A DNA stretch of 64,000 bases, taken from positions 428,331-492,330 of the forward strand of contig CAJNDS010002325.1 of assembly GCA_905221605.1 (NCBI GenBank), in the 5' to 3' direction. A model generated the notes under the pieces. That model did not search any database. It saw only the letters and a list, made by a program, of their open reading frames with translations, and was not told where the DNA came from. The position numbers and the translations under genes are program-made. Positions 31,071 to 42,024 of this stretch are shown one piece after another (the stretch's first letter is position 1; the number at the start of each line of letters is the position of its first letter). The DNA comes from Symbiodinium natans. Its lineage: Eukaryota > Sar > Dinophyceae > Suessiales > Symbiodiniaceae.

Positions 31071-31077
31071 ACGCCAA

Positions 31078-33500
31078 ATGCGGTCTGCCAGGAAGCTGCG
31101 CTGGCCCCCTGCTCAGCTTTACAGGAGTGCAAACGTTTTGTCTCGACGTTTCGAGGCGTCCTCTTGCATGTTGATGCAGTCCGGAGTGACTTCGCAGTGC
31201 CTGTCATTTCAAGCCAGCTGCCATCACAAGGTGGCCATTGCCAAGGGAAGACCGCCGGCCTGTGCACAGTGCGGCCGACGAGATCCGTCGGGAAGGGTGG
31301 ACGAACGGCAGACGAGGCAATTCTACTGCTCCGGGTGTTGGGCTGCCTACGAATCAGACCCTGGGCAAAAACGCAAGCCGCGCAGCCACTGCAATAGAGA
31401 CACAACACTTGGCTTGGTTGATATTAGTCTGAAACAAGGCCGACATGTCAGGCACCTTTTTTTCAATGTGCCTTGGCCTCAGGACCGCTTGACGGAATAT
31501 TTCGACATGAAATCGGAGCTGGAGGCAAAGACTGAGAAGCTGGCCCAGATGGTTTCCAAAGCTCGACACCTGATTGCGTTTACAGGTGCGCCTCCTGCCC
31601 GGGACAGAAGGTTACAGAAGGTTACAGATTGCTTCAGCACATGCTCCTGCACAGCGGGGGGCTCTAATCCCATGACGCCGGGGCAGGAGCCGGCGTGTCC
31701 ACCGGCGCCGGCATAGCCGATTTCCGAAGCGGTCCATCCACCTATGTTGGCTTGCCTTACCATGACGCATACAAGCGTCCATGCTGTCGCGTAGCCATAG
31801 CATGGTAACAGACTTAGCTCTTGTAGAAGTTTTGTTCGATGTGCTTGACCTGCAAGGTACGAATACCCGTCTGCCAACGGGGCCTGGATTGTGGGAAAGA
31901 CCCAAGAGCCAGACCCCTTCGAACATCCTGGAGCAGCGCTGAGCTTAAAGCCCCAGCAAACCGACTTGCATGTTCACGCTCCGATGGCAAGTAACGAATC
32001 TCACAAATGTGATGGCTCTGTGCAGTGGCAGTGGAGACCCATGTCAAGTTGGTGATAAAACCCAGAAGCTGGTTGCAGGTGCGTGCAAGCCAGACCTGGT
32101 CGAACTCATGGTATCCTTTTCCGTTTCTGGCAGGCAGTGAATCTGCGTGCAGTCAGCCAGTTCCTGTGTGCGCGCTCGCATGAGTCATGCGAAGGCAGGA
32201 GTTCTGAAACACATCATCTCGCAGAATGTGGCCTGCTGCAAGTTGCAAATTGCATTGTGGACATAGCAGTGGCAGAACGATCTTATGATTCTCGGTTGAG
32301 GTTGATGGTTTGCACCGGAAATCGGGAATGCCTGCATCTGCTTTAAGTGAGCTGCACGGGAACATCTTCGTGGAGAGGCTGGGAACATGCAAATCAGGGT
32401 ACCCTCGCCTCGAACTCTTCCACCTTGACTTCATTCTTCCATCTGCTTTGAACACATTTATCGCTGTACGCTGCTGCGTTAGGTGTGTTAGCTGCGGACG
32501 CGAGTACGAGCGTGTCTGCTAGCTGCAGCTATCAGCCACACAAGCGGATGGCAGTGTGATCCGCCAGAAAGAAGGTTCCTAGGTCCTAGGCTGTTTCCTA
32601 AACATCCCTGGCATGGTCCACAGCTCGAGCTAAGCTAAGGATTTCAACACCATCTGCAGAGGGGGCTTCACCGGTCGAGAGTGCGACGAGCAAGGTTGCG
32701 GAGGGCAGCTGCGCCACAGCGGCGTCTCCCGGCTGCCACATGCCACGCACTGCCTGCGGGACTTTCCCGAGGCTTGCTTCAGATGTTCCAAAGAAGTTAT
32801 CAGACTAAGAAGCCGACTATGAGTCAGACTATTGCAGGAATCAGGGATGGTCTTTTTGCAAACAAAGGTGGGCTTCGGCGATGACCTGCCCCAGAAGGTG
32901 ATTGAACGGGCATGGGCAGAGGTCGAAGCCGCAGACCTTTGCTTGGCGCTGGGCAGCTCCATCACCGCTTCTCAGCTCAAGGATTATTGAGGGTTTAGGG
33001 TTTTGGGGTTTTGGGGTTTGGGGTTTGGGGTTTGGGGTTTAGGGTTTAGGGTTTATTCTTGGGAACCAGCAGAATCGCTCTTCTTGCTTGAGTACACGGT
33101 CATATAAGTTTGCGCTAGCCAGTAAAATTCCATCCTCTTCTTTGCAGATTCTGTAGTTTGCAGGTGACCCCCGCATCAGAAATGCCAGCCTATGTTGCGC
33201 GGCGCAATTCGCGAAGGCCAGGCCCTCTGCAAAAGACGGCTAAGCTGCTGCGTGTTGCCTGCTTGCAAAAAAAGAGACGCTGGTCACCCTTCGAATACAG
33301 GTGTGATGCTGGTTTGGTGATTGTGAACCTGCAGGCTGGCAACATGCAAGACGCACATGTTGTTGTACAGGTTATTATAGCGAGAGCATGTACTCGGCAA
33401 CATTGCTATCGCTCGGGTGCAGGCAACACCCTGTGACGATATCGCAGCTCTCCGCATCAACGGAATGGTTGATGATGCCAGTACCCTAAACCATGCTCAA
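31078..33500 (+). CDS. SIRT7-like NAD-dependent deacylase (sirtuin), about ten exons
   Basis: A class IV sirtuin assembled from short exons. Exon to 31585: LTEYFDMKSELEAKTEKLAQ, ending in FTG. 31687-about 31773: the NAD-binding GAGVSTGAGIADFRSG. 32199-32227 plus 32301-32377: SQNVDGLHRKSGMP, then SELHGNIFVER with the catalytic His. 32483-32511: CVSCGREYER, first zinc pair. 32662-32723: TGRECDEQGCGGQLR, second zinc pair. 32868-32966: GFGDDLP and LCLALGSSIT. 33164-33201: VTPASEMPAYVA. 33301-33334: GLVIVNLQ. From 33423: DDIAALRINGMVDDA. Order, zinc cysteines and the NLQ..DD..AL..G...D pattern match SIRT7 better than SIRT6. One exon between 31773 and 32199 was not found, and the C-terminus is unclear. 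Upstream, in the same frame, is a CAQC ... FYCSGCW zinc finger (about 31260-31360). Enzyme would act on nuclear or nucleolar protein lysines. Confidence 0.88.
32990..33056. repeat. telomeric array (TTTAGGG/TTTTGGGG) inside a sirtuin intron
   Basis: About nine units beginning 24 bp after the proposed GC donor of intron 32967-33163. Confidence 0.95.
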
Positions 33501-34640
33501 CACCTTGCAGAATCTCTTGTGCAACAGGCTGGTACAGTAATGTATCGAGGCTGCACCTTCTTTGTCCTGCGTGTAAGGTCATGGGGCTACTGGCGACTTG
33601 GTGGCAAAGAACTAGCCCAAGCTCCCCAAACGACTGCCTTCTCTGTAAGGAAGCACAGTTGCTGCGCAGAGGGATTCTTCGCCCTACCTGCTGCAACTCC
33701 AGTGAGCTTGCTGGTGCCTAGTAGAGGAGGACAGCCCTCCAAAACTGAAGGCCTAAACGGTCTCAACGTCGAGCAGCGAGCTTGACAACAGAAATCAGCT
33801 GCATCCGTTCCATCTTCCCAGCACGGATGTTTCGCCTGTTGCGGCTCTGCCAGCCCAGCAGCATTCGTGCCAAGCTTTTCAAGCGCCCAAAGATGAGGCG
33901 CTTCCGGTTTTCGCTATGGGAAGGCGTTGTCCCTGCCGCATAAAAATGAGCTACTTCCGTCATCTGACACGGTTCTCAGATATCCTCGGGATGAAAATTC
34001 CTCCGAGCTCGGGGACTGCTGCACTATGCCTGTACTGTTTTGACACTCAGAAGAGTCGTTCGCCGCCTTTTTAAGCCTTCCCTGCATGCTGTTTGTGTCT
34101 TTTGAGGGCGGGGTGGCACTTGTCAGGTCCAAGAAGTCTTGCAGACGGGAACTCCCAAAGATGGGGCGATCCACGTGGCGCAACGCACGGCCCCTAGCCA
34201 TCCGATGCTCGGATGAGGGTTGTGTCTTTGGTTTTTGTAAAAACAACACCTGACATGATGTGAAAGTGCCTAAGCCTAAATCATAGTGCAGGCCTCACGC
34301 TCGAGGAGGCCGAGATGCTTGCAGCACGCACGCAGCTCAGAGCGCACCTGTGCTCTGAGCATGAGTCCTAGTCAGACTTCTAAACAAGGTCTGGCACACC
34401 TGTCCCAGACAGCTGTCGCTGTGGACTTGGGCGCCTCGCTTGCACGATGCATGCTGACTAACAAAATGCTCTTGCGGGTCGCCTGCACACTGTTTCTTCC
34501 TCGCAGCCGCAACAGCACGCGGCCTTGCCATCATCGCATGTTCGGACACAGCTTGAGGGCTCCATGGGTCCGTGTGGACTTGCGGGCTCTTACAACATCA
34601 CGTTGAAACATTGAAACGTTGTAGCATCGAGACGTTCCCT
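33500..34640. other. unresolved sequence downstream of the sirtuin
   Basis: The last sirtuin frame stays open to 33785. Further on, 34286-34606 is open on the plus strand and 34249-33914 on the minus strand, with no domain. No firm gene. Confidence 0.3.
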
Positions 34641-34649
34641 TCTTCGAAC

Positions 34650-37276
34650 TCCCGTACCCGAGGTGCCGTGCAAGAGCTGAAGCGGCTACGGCGGCAGTCC
34701 GGCGAATCTGAGGACCTCACAAGCTCTGGAAGCCTGACCGTAACTTGAGTTGTCCGCCTTCGTTGGAGGACTCCCGCGATGTACGCTGGGCCCAGTTCAC
34801 TCCGAGACAAGGACGTCAGGCAGGTGGCGGTCGGCTAAGCCGTATCCGCAGGATCATCAGGTTTTTGTTTAGCGTTGGGGCTTGTGCTCGCAAGGATCTT
34901 ACAGTGTTGTGAGATATTTAACATAGAATATAGAATATATAATAAATAAACATATAATATACAATATACAAAAAAGTATATATTATAGTGACCAGGCTGC
35001 ACCGCCCACAGCACCTGCTGTGGCTGCACGAGTGCGCTTGCGCTCATCACCTGATGGCTCCGATTGGATCTCCGGAACCTGAGACTGCAGATTTTTAGGG
35101 TTTAGGGTTTAGGGCTTAGGGTTTCGGGTTTAGGGTTTAGGGTTTAGGGTATATTTCTTGGGAGCAGTGCAGGTGACGGTAGCGCCAACAGACTTGCCAC
35201 AGTAGCTTTTGACGATTTGACGGTCTCGGTCCCCATGTTCACCTGCAGCGTTGCAGCAGTGTGAAGTCAATCTATTCTTATTCTTTTTTTTATTATTTTA
35301 ATTGTTGTTGTTAGTATTGTTGTTAGTATTATAATCATACTTGAAAGAAGCAGCGTCAGCTGAGGAGTGGTGGCGTCTTGGATGCAAACAGAACATGTCC
35401 TCGAAGCACACGTTGCAGCGCACAACCGTTGCTTCATATTGCTTCAAAAAATCGGTCATGTGTTCCACAATGGCAACTGCCTTTCTTTTTCTCAAACATT
35501 TCAGGGACTTGCATGGAAACATCTGAAAAGGCTAGATTCATAGATGTCCAGTTAGCTCCACGATAATGATGATAAACCTCTGTGTTTACCGCATACATTC
35601 TGAGGTGGGGCACGGTCCCCCCAACGCGCCGTGGCGATGCAGCAGCGGCAGCCATCGACCCAGATCTTGAGGCTTGCAAGATCACTTAAACGTAACTCCC
35701 TTAAATGTTGTCTGTAAGGACAGTCCTCTGTGGAAGCACTTCTCGACATAGTGGACGACCAGGCCTGTGATGCAGGAGCGTAACGACGGCTGTGACAATG
35801 CGACCTCAGCGCGTGTGGGCGCAGGGGCTTTTGTGGGAACAGCTCCCGCCAACGCAAGTAAAGCTTCCGGCGGTGCAGAAGAGCAGTGGAGGCGAGCTGC
35901 TTCGAGCTTTCCGAAGCCAGACCACCTTCTGACTGGCCAGAGAACTTCTCTTGCTCACCCTGAGGCACAACTAGCATTCCTCATGGAGTGGAGCCTTGGG
36001 CCACATACTGCACCACAAGAATAAAGGGATCTTAACCGATTGGACACTCAGTGCATCTACACTAAGGAGAACCGCCCATTTCTGGAGACTCGCCGTCTGC
36101 CTCCACCTCCACCAGTGGCACGCGAAGCAGCTCCAGCCGCCACCACAGTGCGCTGATGAATTGTTTTCCAGCTGCAGCTGTCTTCTGACGCCATGAGATC
36201 TCGCGGTAAAGGCCCAGCGCCGAGAATCGCGGGAGGAAGTGCCCTTCCTTCAGCCCCTGGAGTTGCCACAGCCCCCGCCACCGCCCCTGCAGTCTGCGGC
36301 CTGGACCTGACCCACCAAAAAAGAGTTCGGCATGTGGCGAAGCCAAGAGAAACTTTCACCTGGCACATAGGAGCACTCAGGCCTTTCATTCCTGTTGCGA
36401 GTGCGCCGGTTGACGAGGCCCTGCCTGCAGACTAAGGATTTAGGGTTCAGGGCTTAGGGAAATCTTGATGAATGTTTCTGTGCAGGTCATGGTGCAGCAG
36501 CCTGAGCACGAGGACTCTCCAGACCCTCGGTTTGGCACATTAAGTCACTGGGCCATTCATGTTCATAGCCGGAGTTCTGTGCACAGACCAGGGACCCTGC
36601 AACTCAAAATTTCTGGGAGATCCATCAAAAGGTAGGTCAGGGCTTATGCTGCTTCTTGCAGGAGCCGCCCACGCCAGTGCTCGCCGTACAGGAGCGTTGG
36701 ATCATGTTGGATTCGATTGATTCGAGTGCGAACCTTTGACCTGGAAGCCGAAGGAACCAGAAATGCAAATCGAGGAGGAGACTCCGAGGCATAGCAGGCA
36801 TCGCAGACGAAGCAGGCTGGAGTGGAGCAGACTTGATCGTGTTGGCCCTTTTCGCAGCCTTGCGAAGATGCCCCTAGCAGCTGTGCTTTCAGGAGCCGAA
36901 GCGGCAGCAGGAGCTCACCTAGCTCACTTAAGAGACCGGTCCGCGCGTGCTTTGCGAGCACGCTTAGCATCAAACAGCTACTTCTACTGTACACAGCTAT
37001 GGGACATTGCGGAGTCACCGCCTTGGAGCGTTGAGACCTAGGGACGTGTTCGTACTGGGTGTGAGGAACAGTATCAGCTTGACGACCCCTGGAGCTGAGT
37101 CTGCTGACCGCCGACAGCAGAGCAGAATTGCTAGGAGCCGAAGTCGATCCCGCACGTCGCGCACCCGAAGCCGCAAGGCACTACTGAAAGCTGTCTTCGA
37201 AGATCTTCCGGGGTCCTCGAGCAGGTTTTGTCAAGGGTGCGGTCGGGAAAAGCTCTCAAGCTGCAAGCTGGAGTGA
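34650..37276 (+). CDS. probable long multi-exon gene, product unknown
   Basis: Successive plus-strand segments read like protein: about 34664-34745 (AVQELKRLRRQSGESEDLTS), 34768-34915 (SRDVRWAQFTPRQGRQ, then LSRIRRIIRFLF), 34992-35079 (DQAAPPTAPAVAARVRLRSS), 35767-36024 (ARVGAGAFVGTAPANASKAS), about 36066-36150 (ENRPFLETRRLPPPPPVARE), 36180-36435 (MRSRGKGPAPRIAGGSALPS), and about 37035-37276 (SRSRSRTSRTRSRKALLKAV, then SRFCQGCGREK). A TTTAGGG array follows the third segment and the sixth. Arg/Ser-rich stretches hint at an RNA- or chromatin-related protein, but no domain is firmly recognised, and these may belong to more than one gene. Confidence 0.38.
34918..34988. repeat. AT-rich tract
   Basis: About 70 bp of nearly pure A/T, TATAAT-like units. 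Confidence 0.85.
35094..35151. repeat. internal telomeric array (TTTAGGG)
   Basis: Eight units with CTTAGGG and TTTCGGG variants, starting just after an exon-like segment. Confidence 0.94.
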
Positions 37277-37655
37277 AGCAGTCGTATGGTTCTTTTCTAT
37301 CATTATCATCATTATCATTCTTATCATCATTGTGATTATCAGACTATATATCATGTTGTAGTATACATTAACGCAAGCAGCGAAGCAACCGGGAAAGCAG
37401 GTTCATGTTGGGTGTCTTTGCACCACGGTGTTCTTAAGGGCGGGTTTGCCAACAAAGGTTCACAGTGAGCGATGAGTTCATGAACTCATCTCACAAACTC
37501 ACCTTGACTCTTGCAAGAATTCGGCTGCCCTACCCAAAACCGGCACCTAAATTTAAATTCCCTTCGGCGGGGCGTGGAGGCATCAGAGAACGTTGCGCAC
37601 CGCAGGCTGGCTGCATCTAGGCAGAACCGAACCACAAGCCGTTGCGCAACAGCCT
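37277..37655. other. spacer with AT-rich triplets
   Basis: TCATTATCATT-type repeats at 37298-37345, no firm gene. Confidence 0.35.
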
Positions 37656-38507
37656 TTATCGCAAACTCGTCTGGAGACACCCGAAACACAACAGGGTAGA
37701 TTCCAATAATCCTCTAAAGCCCGAAATGCAACATGTCAACATGCAAGAGCTCGGACTTTTGCAAGTAGCTTGCCAGCTTGCCTCCGGTTGAGAGCCTCTT
37801 GAGAGTTCCCGAACCCTTTGGCCCGGCGCACAGCTACGTAAACACATTCGACACATGCTTCCCTTCCTGGGTTGCTCTTTGGCCCAACTGGGCAACTCTG
37901 AAAAAAACTCTGCGGGCAGGTTCGAGTCCAGTAGTGAGGCTTCGGGGCCGTCGCACGAGGAAGGCGCACGCTGCGGGGCCGAGGGGTGAAGGATTTTCGC
38001 AGTTGGAACAAAGGGGGCTGTTGCAAAAGCTTGGACTAGGGATGCGCGGAGGCTCAGGGCAAAGGTGCTTAGGGTTTTGACGTTGGCCGGCATGGTGCAG
38101 AGCGGGTGCTGAAGAGTGCTTAGATGACTTAGATCCCATGTGCTTGCCATCAAGGATGCTGTCAGCGTGGGCTTGGAATCCCCACCCTGAATGTTCAAAT
38201 TTCTTGGCGAAGCATGACTTGATGGTGCAAGGTCACAGCCGTGGAAGACGGGCGGCAGACTCTGTGGATTTCGACAAGGCTTCAAGTTTTGAGTCGTGAC
38301 TCTGTCTTTATTGCTGTTTTGTGCGATTCTTTTCGGGGGTTTTAGGGCTTCGATCAGCGCCCGGCGCAGGTGATTGGTGCTTCTCCTATGCTTGAGATCA
38401 GCAGGACGAAGAAGCGTGTGAACATGCGTGTAGCAAGGGGCTGTTGTTGGACACAGGGACATGAGGAGCGCAAGTACATTGTAGAACCTGGAAGCAGGTC
38501 TCAACAT
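37656..38507 (-). CDS. open frame of 283 codons, doubtful
   Basis: The longest non-repetitive open frame on the minus strand. It starts with a hydrophobic, signal-like segment (NVLALLMSLCPTTAPC), is Ser/Leu/Pro-rich, and has clustered cysteines near the end (CRMCLRSC). No domain recognised. The plus strand is also partly open here, and almost all other genes in the window are plus, so this may be antisense to real exons. Confidence 0.28.
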   Translation of the reverse strand: MLRPASRFYNVLALLMSLCPTTAPCYTHVHTLLRPADLKHRRSTNHLRRALIEALKPPKRIAQNSNKDRVTTQNLKPCRNPQSLPPVFHGCDLAPSSHASPRNLNIQGGDSKPTLTASLMASTWDLSHLSTLQHPLCTMPANVKTLSTFALSLRASLVQAFATAPFVPTAKILHPSAPQRAPSSCDGPEASLLDSNLPAEFFSELPSWAKEQPRKGSMCRMCLRSCAPGQRVRELSRGSQPEASWQATCKSPSSCMLTCCISGFRGLLESTLLCFGCLQTSLR

Positions 38508-38639
38508 GCCAAAACTTCAGAAAACCTTTGAACTTCTGTTCGGTGCCAGGATCGCTGCAAGCTTTCGAGCCAATGAGGAGTCCGAGGCCAACAAGTCTCA
38601 GGCCTGCCATTTTGTTTGGTTCGTTCTTGCGAGGGGGAG

Positions 38640-38745
38640 TGATTCATATTCATTATTTGTTTAATTATTTCATTTTTTGTTTATTTGTATAGTATAAATA
38701 TTATATATATATATATATACATATATATGTAGGTATGAAAGAAGA
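38640..38745. repeat. AT-rich tract with (TA)n
   Basis: About 100 bp of A/T-rich sequence with a TATATATA core at 38700-38730. Confidence 0.85.
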
Positions 38746-38887
38746 TTCAGATGCTTTTAGGAAGGTTTAAGGCTCAAGGCTTGGGGCTATGGAGAACAGT
38801 TCAACTCAAGCGAGGAGGCTTTGGGTTTTCAGCATTGAGGTGTTTAGATGACCCTAGAGACTTTGGAGAGGCCAAGGAGGAGCACAG

Positions 38888-38914
38888 GTAAACCCCTAAA
38901 CCCCAAACCCTAAA
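38888..38914. repeat. short telomeric array (CCCTAAA)
   Basis: Three to four units, with GGTAA on either side (38888-38892 and 38916-38920). Confidence 0.88.
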
Positions 38915-39008
38915 ATGGTAAGCGGCGCGCATGTCGACATTCTCAAGGCTGCCAATACCCCGCGCAGCCGTGCGGCCAAAGGCCACTGTGGAAGCGGCTT
39001 TGGGTGAT
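38915..39008 (+). CDS. exon island after a telomeric array
   Basis: Reads SGAHVDILKAANTPRSRAAK, then GHCGSGFG. No family recognised. Confidence 0.28.
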
Positions 39009-39225
39009 ACTTCTCTGCTAGTACTGTAGTCATTCTGATGTACAACAATATGGTATATTAATGATAAGAATAACCATGTGAGTATGGTTTACCCAGCCGT
39101 GCGCGTTCGGGCGCCAGCTGCTTGAGTTCGTGCCGAAGCGGTGCTGGAAGGAGTTTTGGCCGATGTTCTGCGAGGGGAGCTGCCATCTTTTGCTCGGGCT
39201 GCTGACTCTCAGGACAGGCTTCTCA

Positions 39226-39269
39226 CCCTAAACCCTGACCCCAAACCCCAAACCCTAAACCCTAAACCC
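39226..39269. repeat. short telomeric array (CCCTAAA)
   Basis: Six units. Confidence 0.93.
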
Positions 39270-39273
39270 TCAG

Positions 39274-39333
39274 CCTAGGAACTGCGCCGAGCACCTCAGG
39301 GTTTTCAGGGCTGTCATCGCAAGAATGATGCGG
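39274..39333 (+). CDS. exon island between telomeric array and element
   Basis: Reads NCAEHLRVFRAVIARMMRG between a CCCTAAA array and family A element copy 3. No family recognised. Confidence 0.28.
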
Positions 39334-39432
39334 GGGGTTTCCGAAAAAACTTGGGGGTACCCTTTTTGGGGGTCCCTTGAAGGGGATTCTATTCTATTTG
39401 GGGTATAGCAGGGACCCTATTTTGGGACGTAC
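39333..39432. mobile_element. introner-like short element, family A copy 3
   Basis: About 100 bp with left end GGTTTCCGAAAA, core AAGGGGATTCTATTC and CTATTTGGGGTATA, and right end CCTATTTTGGGA. It sits at the 3' edge of a coding-like island. Confidence 0.68.
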
Positions 39433-39701
39433 CCATATAAAATGTAGAAAGCTTAGGCTGAGGCTTAGGCTCGGGCTGCGATGCGTCCAGGACCCAACAA
39501 CGCTGCTTGGGCATCCAGTGGCTGAGCTCCCAGTGCCGGCACAAGTGTCAGAGCTCGGCACTAAACTGGCCTTAGTATAAAGTTGTAAAATGTAGAATCC
39601 ATAATATATGATAATATTGTATCATATACCTAAGCCCTAAGCCCTAAAACCCACAACACGCAATGAGGCCGACGAACCTTAAGCTATTGCCAGTGCTACA
39701 T

Positions 39702-40012
39702 CTAAACCCTAAACCCTAAACCCTAAACCCTAAACCCTAAACCCTAAACCCTAAACCCTAAACCCTAAACCCTAAACCCTAAACCCTAAACCCTAAACCC
39801 TAAACCCTAAACCCTAAAACCTAACCCCTAAACCCTAAACCCTAAACCCTAAACCCTAAACCCTAAACCCTAAACCCTAAACCCTAAACCCTAAACCCTA
39901 AACCCTAAACCCTAAACCCTAAACCCTAAACCCTAAACCCTAAACCCTAAACCCTAAACCCTACACCCTACACCCTAAACCCTAAACCCTAAACCCTAAA
40001 CCCTAAACCCAA
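39702..40012. repeat. long internal telomeric array (CCCTAAA)
   Basis: About 44 nearly perfect units, the second longest array in the window. Confidence 0.97.
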
Positions 40013-40126
40013 ATCGGTTAGTGAGAAAGCGCCTGAGGCCCTGCGCCTGGGAAGGGAAGACTTGCAAGAGGATAAAGAGGCGCCAGCTCGCAGGGATCTG
40101 CAGCGTTCGGTTTTGAAAAATTGGGT
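40013..40126 (+). CDS. exon island between telomeric arrays, product unknown
   Basis: Reads KSVSEKAPEALRLGREDLQE, then DKEAPARRDLQRSVLKNWV, a charged helical segment, between CCCTAAA (left) and TTTAGGG (right). No family recognised. Confidence 0.42.
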
Positions 40127-40162
40127 GTAGGGTTTAGGGTTTAGAGGGTAGAGGGTTTAGGG
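40124..40162. repeat. short telomeric array (TTTAGGG)
   Basis: Four to five degenerate units at the 5' end of a probable intron (about 40127-40320). Confidence 0.9.
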
Positions 40163-40165
40163 TTC

Positions 40166-40262
40166 ATTTCCCTACATGAGGGCACCCCCTCTACACCCCA
40201 AATAGAGTAGAATTCTCCTTAAAGGGACCCCCAAACAGGGTCCCCCGACGTTCGGAAACCCC
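40166..40262. mobile_element. introner-like short element, family A copy 4 (inverted)
   Basis: Reverse-orientation copy: its reverse complement begins GGTTTCCGAACG and contains CTCTATTTGGGGTGTA, ending TAGGGAAATG. It lies inside a short probable intron whose ends are TTTAGGG and CCCTAAA arrays. Confidence 0.68.
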
Positions 40263-40319
40263 CTACCCTAAACCCTAAACCCTAAACCCTAAACCCTAAA
40301 CCCTAAACCCTAAACCCTC
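40263..40319. repeat. internal telomeric array (CCCTAAA)
   Basis: Eight units at the 3' end of the same probable intron. Confidence 0.96.
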
Positions 40320-40335
40320 AGTTGGGCTTGGGGTT

Positions 40336-40431
40336 GAAAAACTGCTTTGGTCTCGCGAGCTGGCGCCAGGCAGCCGAAGGAAAGGAGACCTGGATCCCGC
40401 CTCCCAAGTTCCAGGCGCGTGGAGAGAGTGG
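40336..40431 (+). CDS. exon island between telomeric arrays, product unknown
   Basis: Reads KNCFGLASWRQAAEGKETWI, then PPPKFQARGESG, between CCCTAAA (left) and TTTAGGG (right). A second frame is also open. No family recognised. Confidence 0.38.
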
Positions 40432-40572
40432 GTTTAGGGTTTAGGGTTTAGGGTTTAGGGTTTAGGGTTTAGGGTTTAGGGTTTAGGGTTTAGGGTTTAG
40501 GGTTTAGGGTTTAGGGTTTAGGGTTTAGGGTTTAGGGTTTAGGGTTTAGGGTTTAGGGTTTAGGGTTTAGGG
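40432..40572. repeat. internal telomeric array (TTTAGGG)
   Basis: Twenty near-perfect units. Confidence 0.97.
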
Positions 40573-42020
40573 TGAGAGGAGAACGGTTTTGCATCAATAC
40601 TTTTTAAACTCTGCGTTCGCTCTGTTCTCCCTCTCTCCTTGCCTGACTGTGGGGAAAAAAGAGTGACAGCTGAGAGCACAGCGAGCTGAAAGCTATTCTG
40701 CGGCTCTGCCAAGGTACGCCTCGGCCTTCTCCGGAAAGAGTCCCGGAAGGAGACCCAGAAAAGAAAGACATGTACGCTCGAGGAGAGGGAGAGTCTGTTT
40801 GTACGTATGTTCTCTGTGGGGGAAATCGTGAACGTTCGTGAACTGTATCTTTGCGGAGGCAATAGCAGGCAAGAGCGTGTGTTCTTTCGAGAGAGCTCTG
40901 TTTGCCGCTCTGTCCAAGACAAAAGAGGAGATGCCGTTGGCAGATTTGGCAGCCCCAGCACTACCAGCGGACTGGAGCCTTCTGAAAACCATGCAGCCTC
41001 TTGGCAGTCCATAAGAAAGCTTATCGGATGTTATAGTTTTAGTCATAGCATATCATACCTTCAGCCGTTTTATTTCCTGCTAAAGTTCTGAACAACTCGA
41101 GCAGCATCCTCGCTAGTCGGCAGAGGGACATCTTTTGCAGAGTCCAAGGTTCCTGCATGACCACCAAAGCGCTTCGGTGGAAGGTAAGTTCCAGGAGGTG
41201 CATTGGCAAACGCTGAGACGCGTGTGACAGCTGCTGCTTTGAGTCACCAGGAGAAGAAGCCCCACAGCTGCCACGCCGGTTTCTCAGGCATGATGTCGCT
41301 TGCAGGCTCAGGCGACAGCCGTGATAGCTTTCTGGTATAGTGAGTGTTGATGCGTCCGGGATCTATCGGGATGTGTGGGGGGGCTGCACAGTTGTACATG
41401 TGACGAGCTTGGCAGCGCACCCAGGCAGTCCCGCGTCGTGCGGCAGAGAAAGTTCCACTGGAGAATTGGCACGTCGGCTACTTCCTTGATGCTCGACACT
41501 ACCGGACGAATGTAATCAATCAGTCGGTCTTGTGGAAGAGCTACTCCGTCTCCCGCTTTGGCTTGTTTGCTAGCTTGTTCAACTATGTACAGCTCAGGAA
41601 ACAACGGATGCGGAGCCGCGGTGCCCTGAGCATGGGAAAGAAAGGGCCAGCTCTTTCTCTGCCGTTCGTACGGCTGAGGGCGGCGGGTGATGATCTGGCG
41701 GCCACCTCGTTCGACATGGACTCCTTCGCTTTGCCGCGAAAACCTCAGCCCTACACGACAGCTCTTGCTTGCTTGTTGGTGGTGGTGCGGCTCCTGTTCC
41801 TGCATGCATCCCCGCCCCCAGCCCCCACCACGCCGGCGACTATTGTGATGCCTGCCAATGCAACAGCTGTGAAATAAACGGCTGCCACTATCACTACCTC
41901 TACTGTGCCTCCTCATCTACCAAAGCAAAGAATGCTGAACACTTCGGGGCCGAGCGTGCCTGAATCAAATCCTAGCCTGAACGCTCGCGCACCTCTCCCT
42001 CTCTGACGCTCTTTCACCTC
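40573..42020. other. unassigned, open on both strands
   Basis: Overlapping frames: minus 41012-40560 and 41916-41308 (202 codons), plus 40807-41091 and 41530-41877. No domain in any of them. The 202-codon minus frame (containing DRLIDYIRPVVSSIKEVAD) is the most protein-like. Confidence 0.25.
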
Positions 42021-42024
42021 GCTT

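Noticed and set aside
30596-31408. A 270-codon minus-strand frame
   Set aside because: It lies antisense to the first exon of the SIRT7-like gene and has no domain; codon bias on one strand often opens the other.
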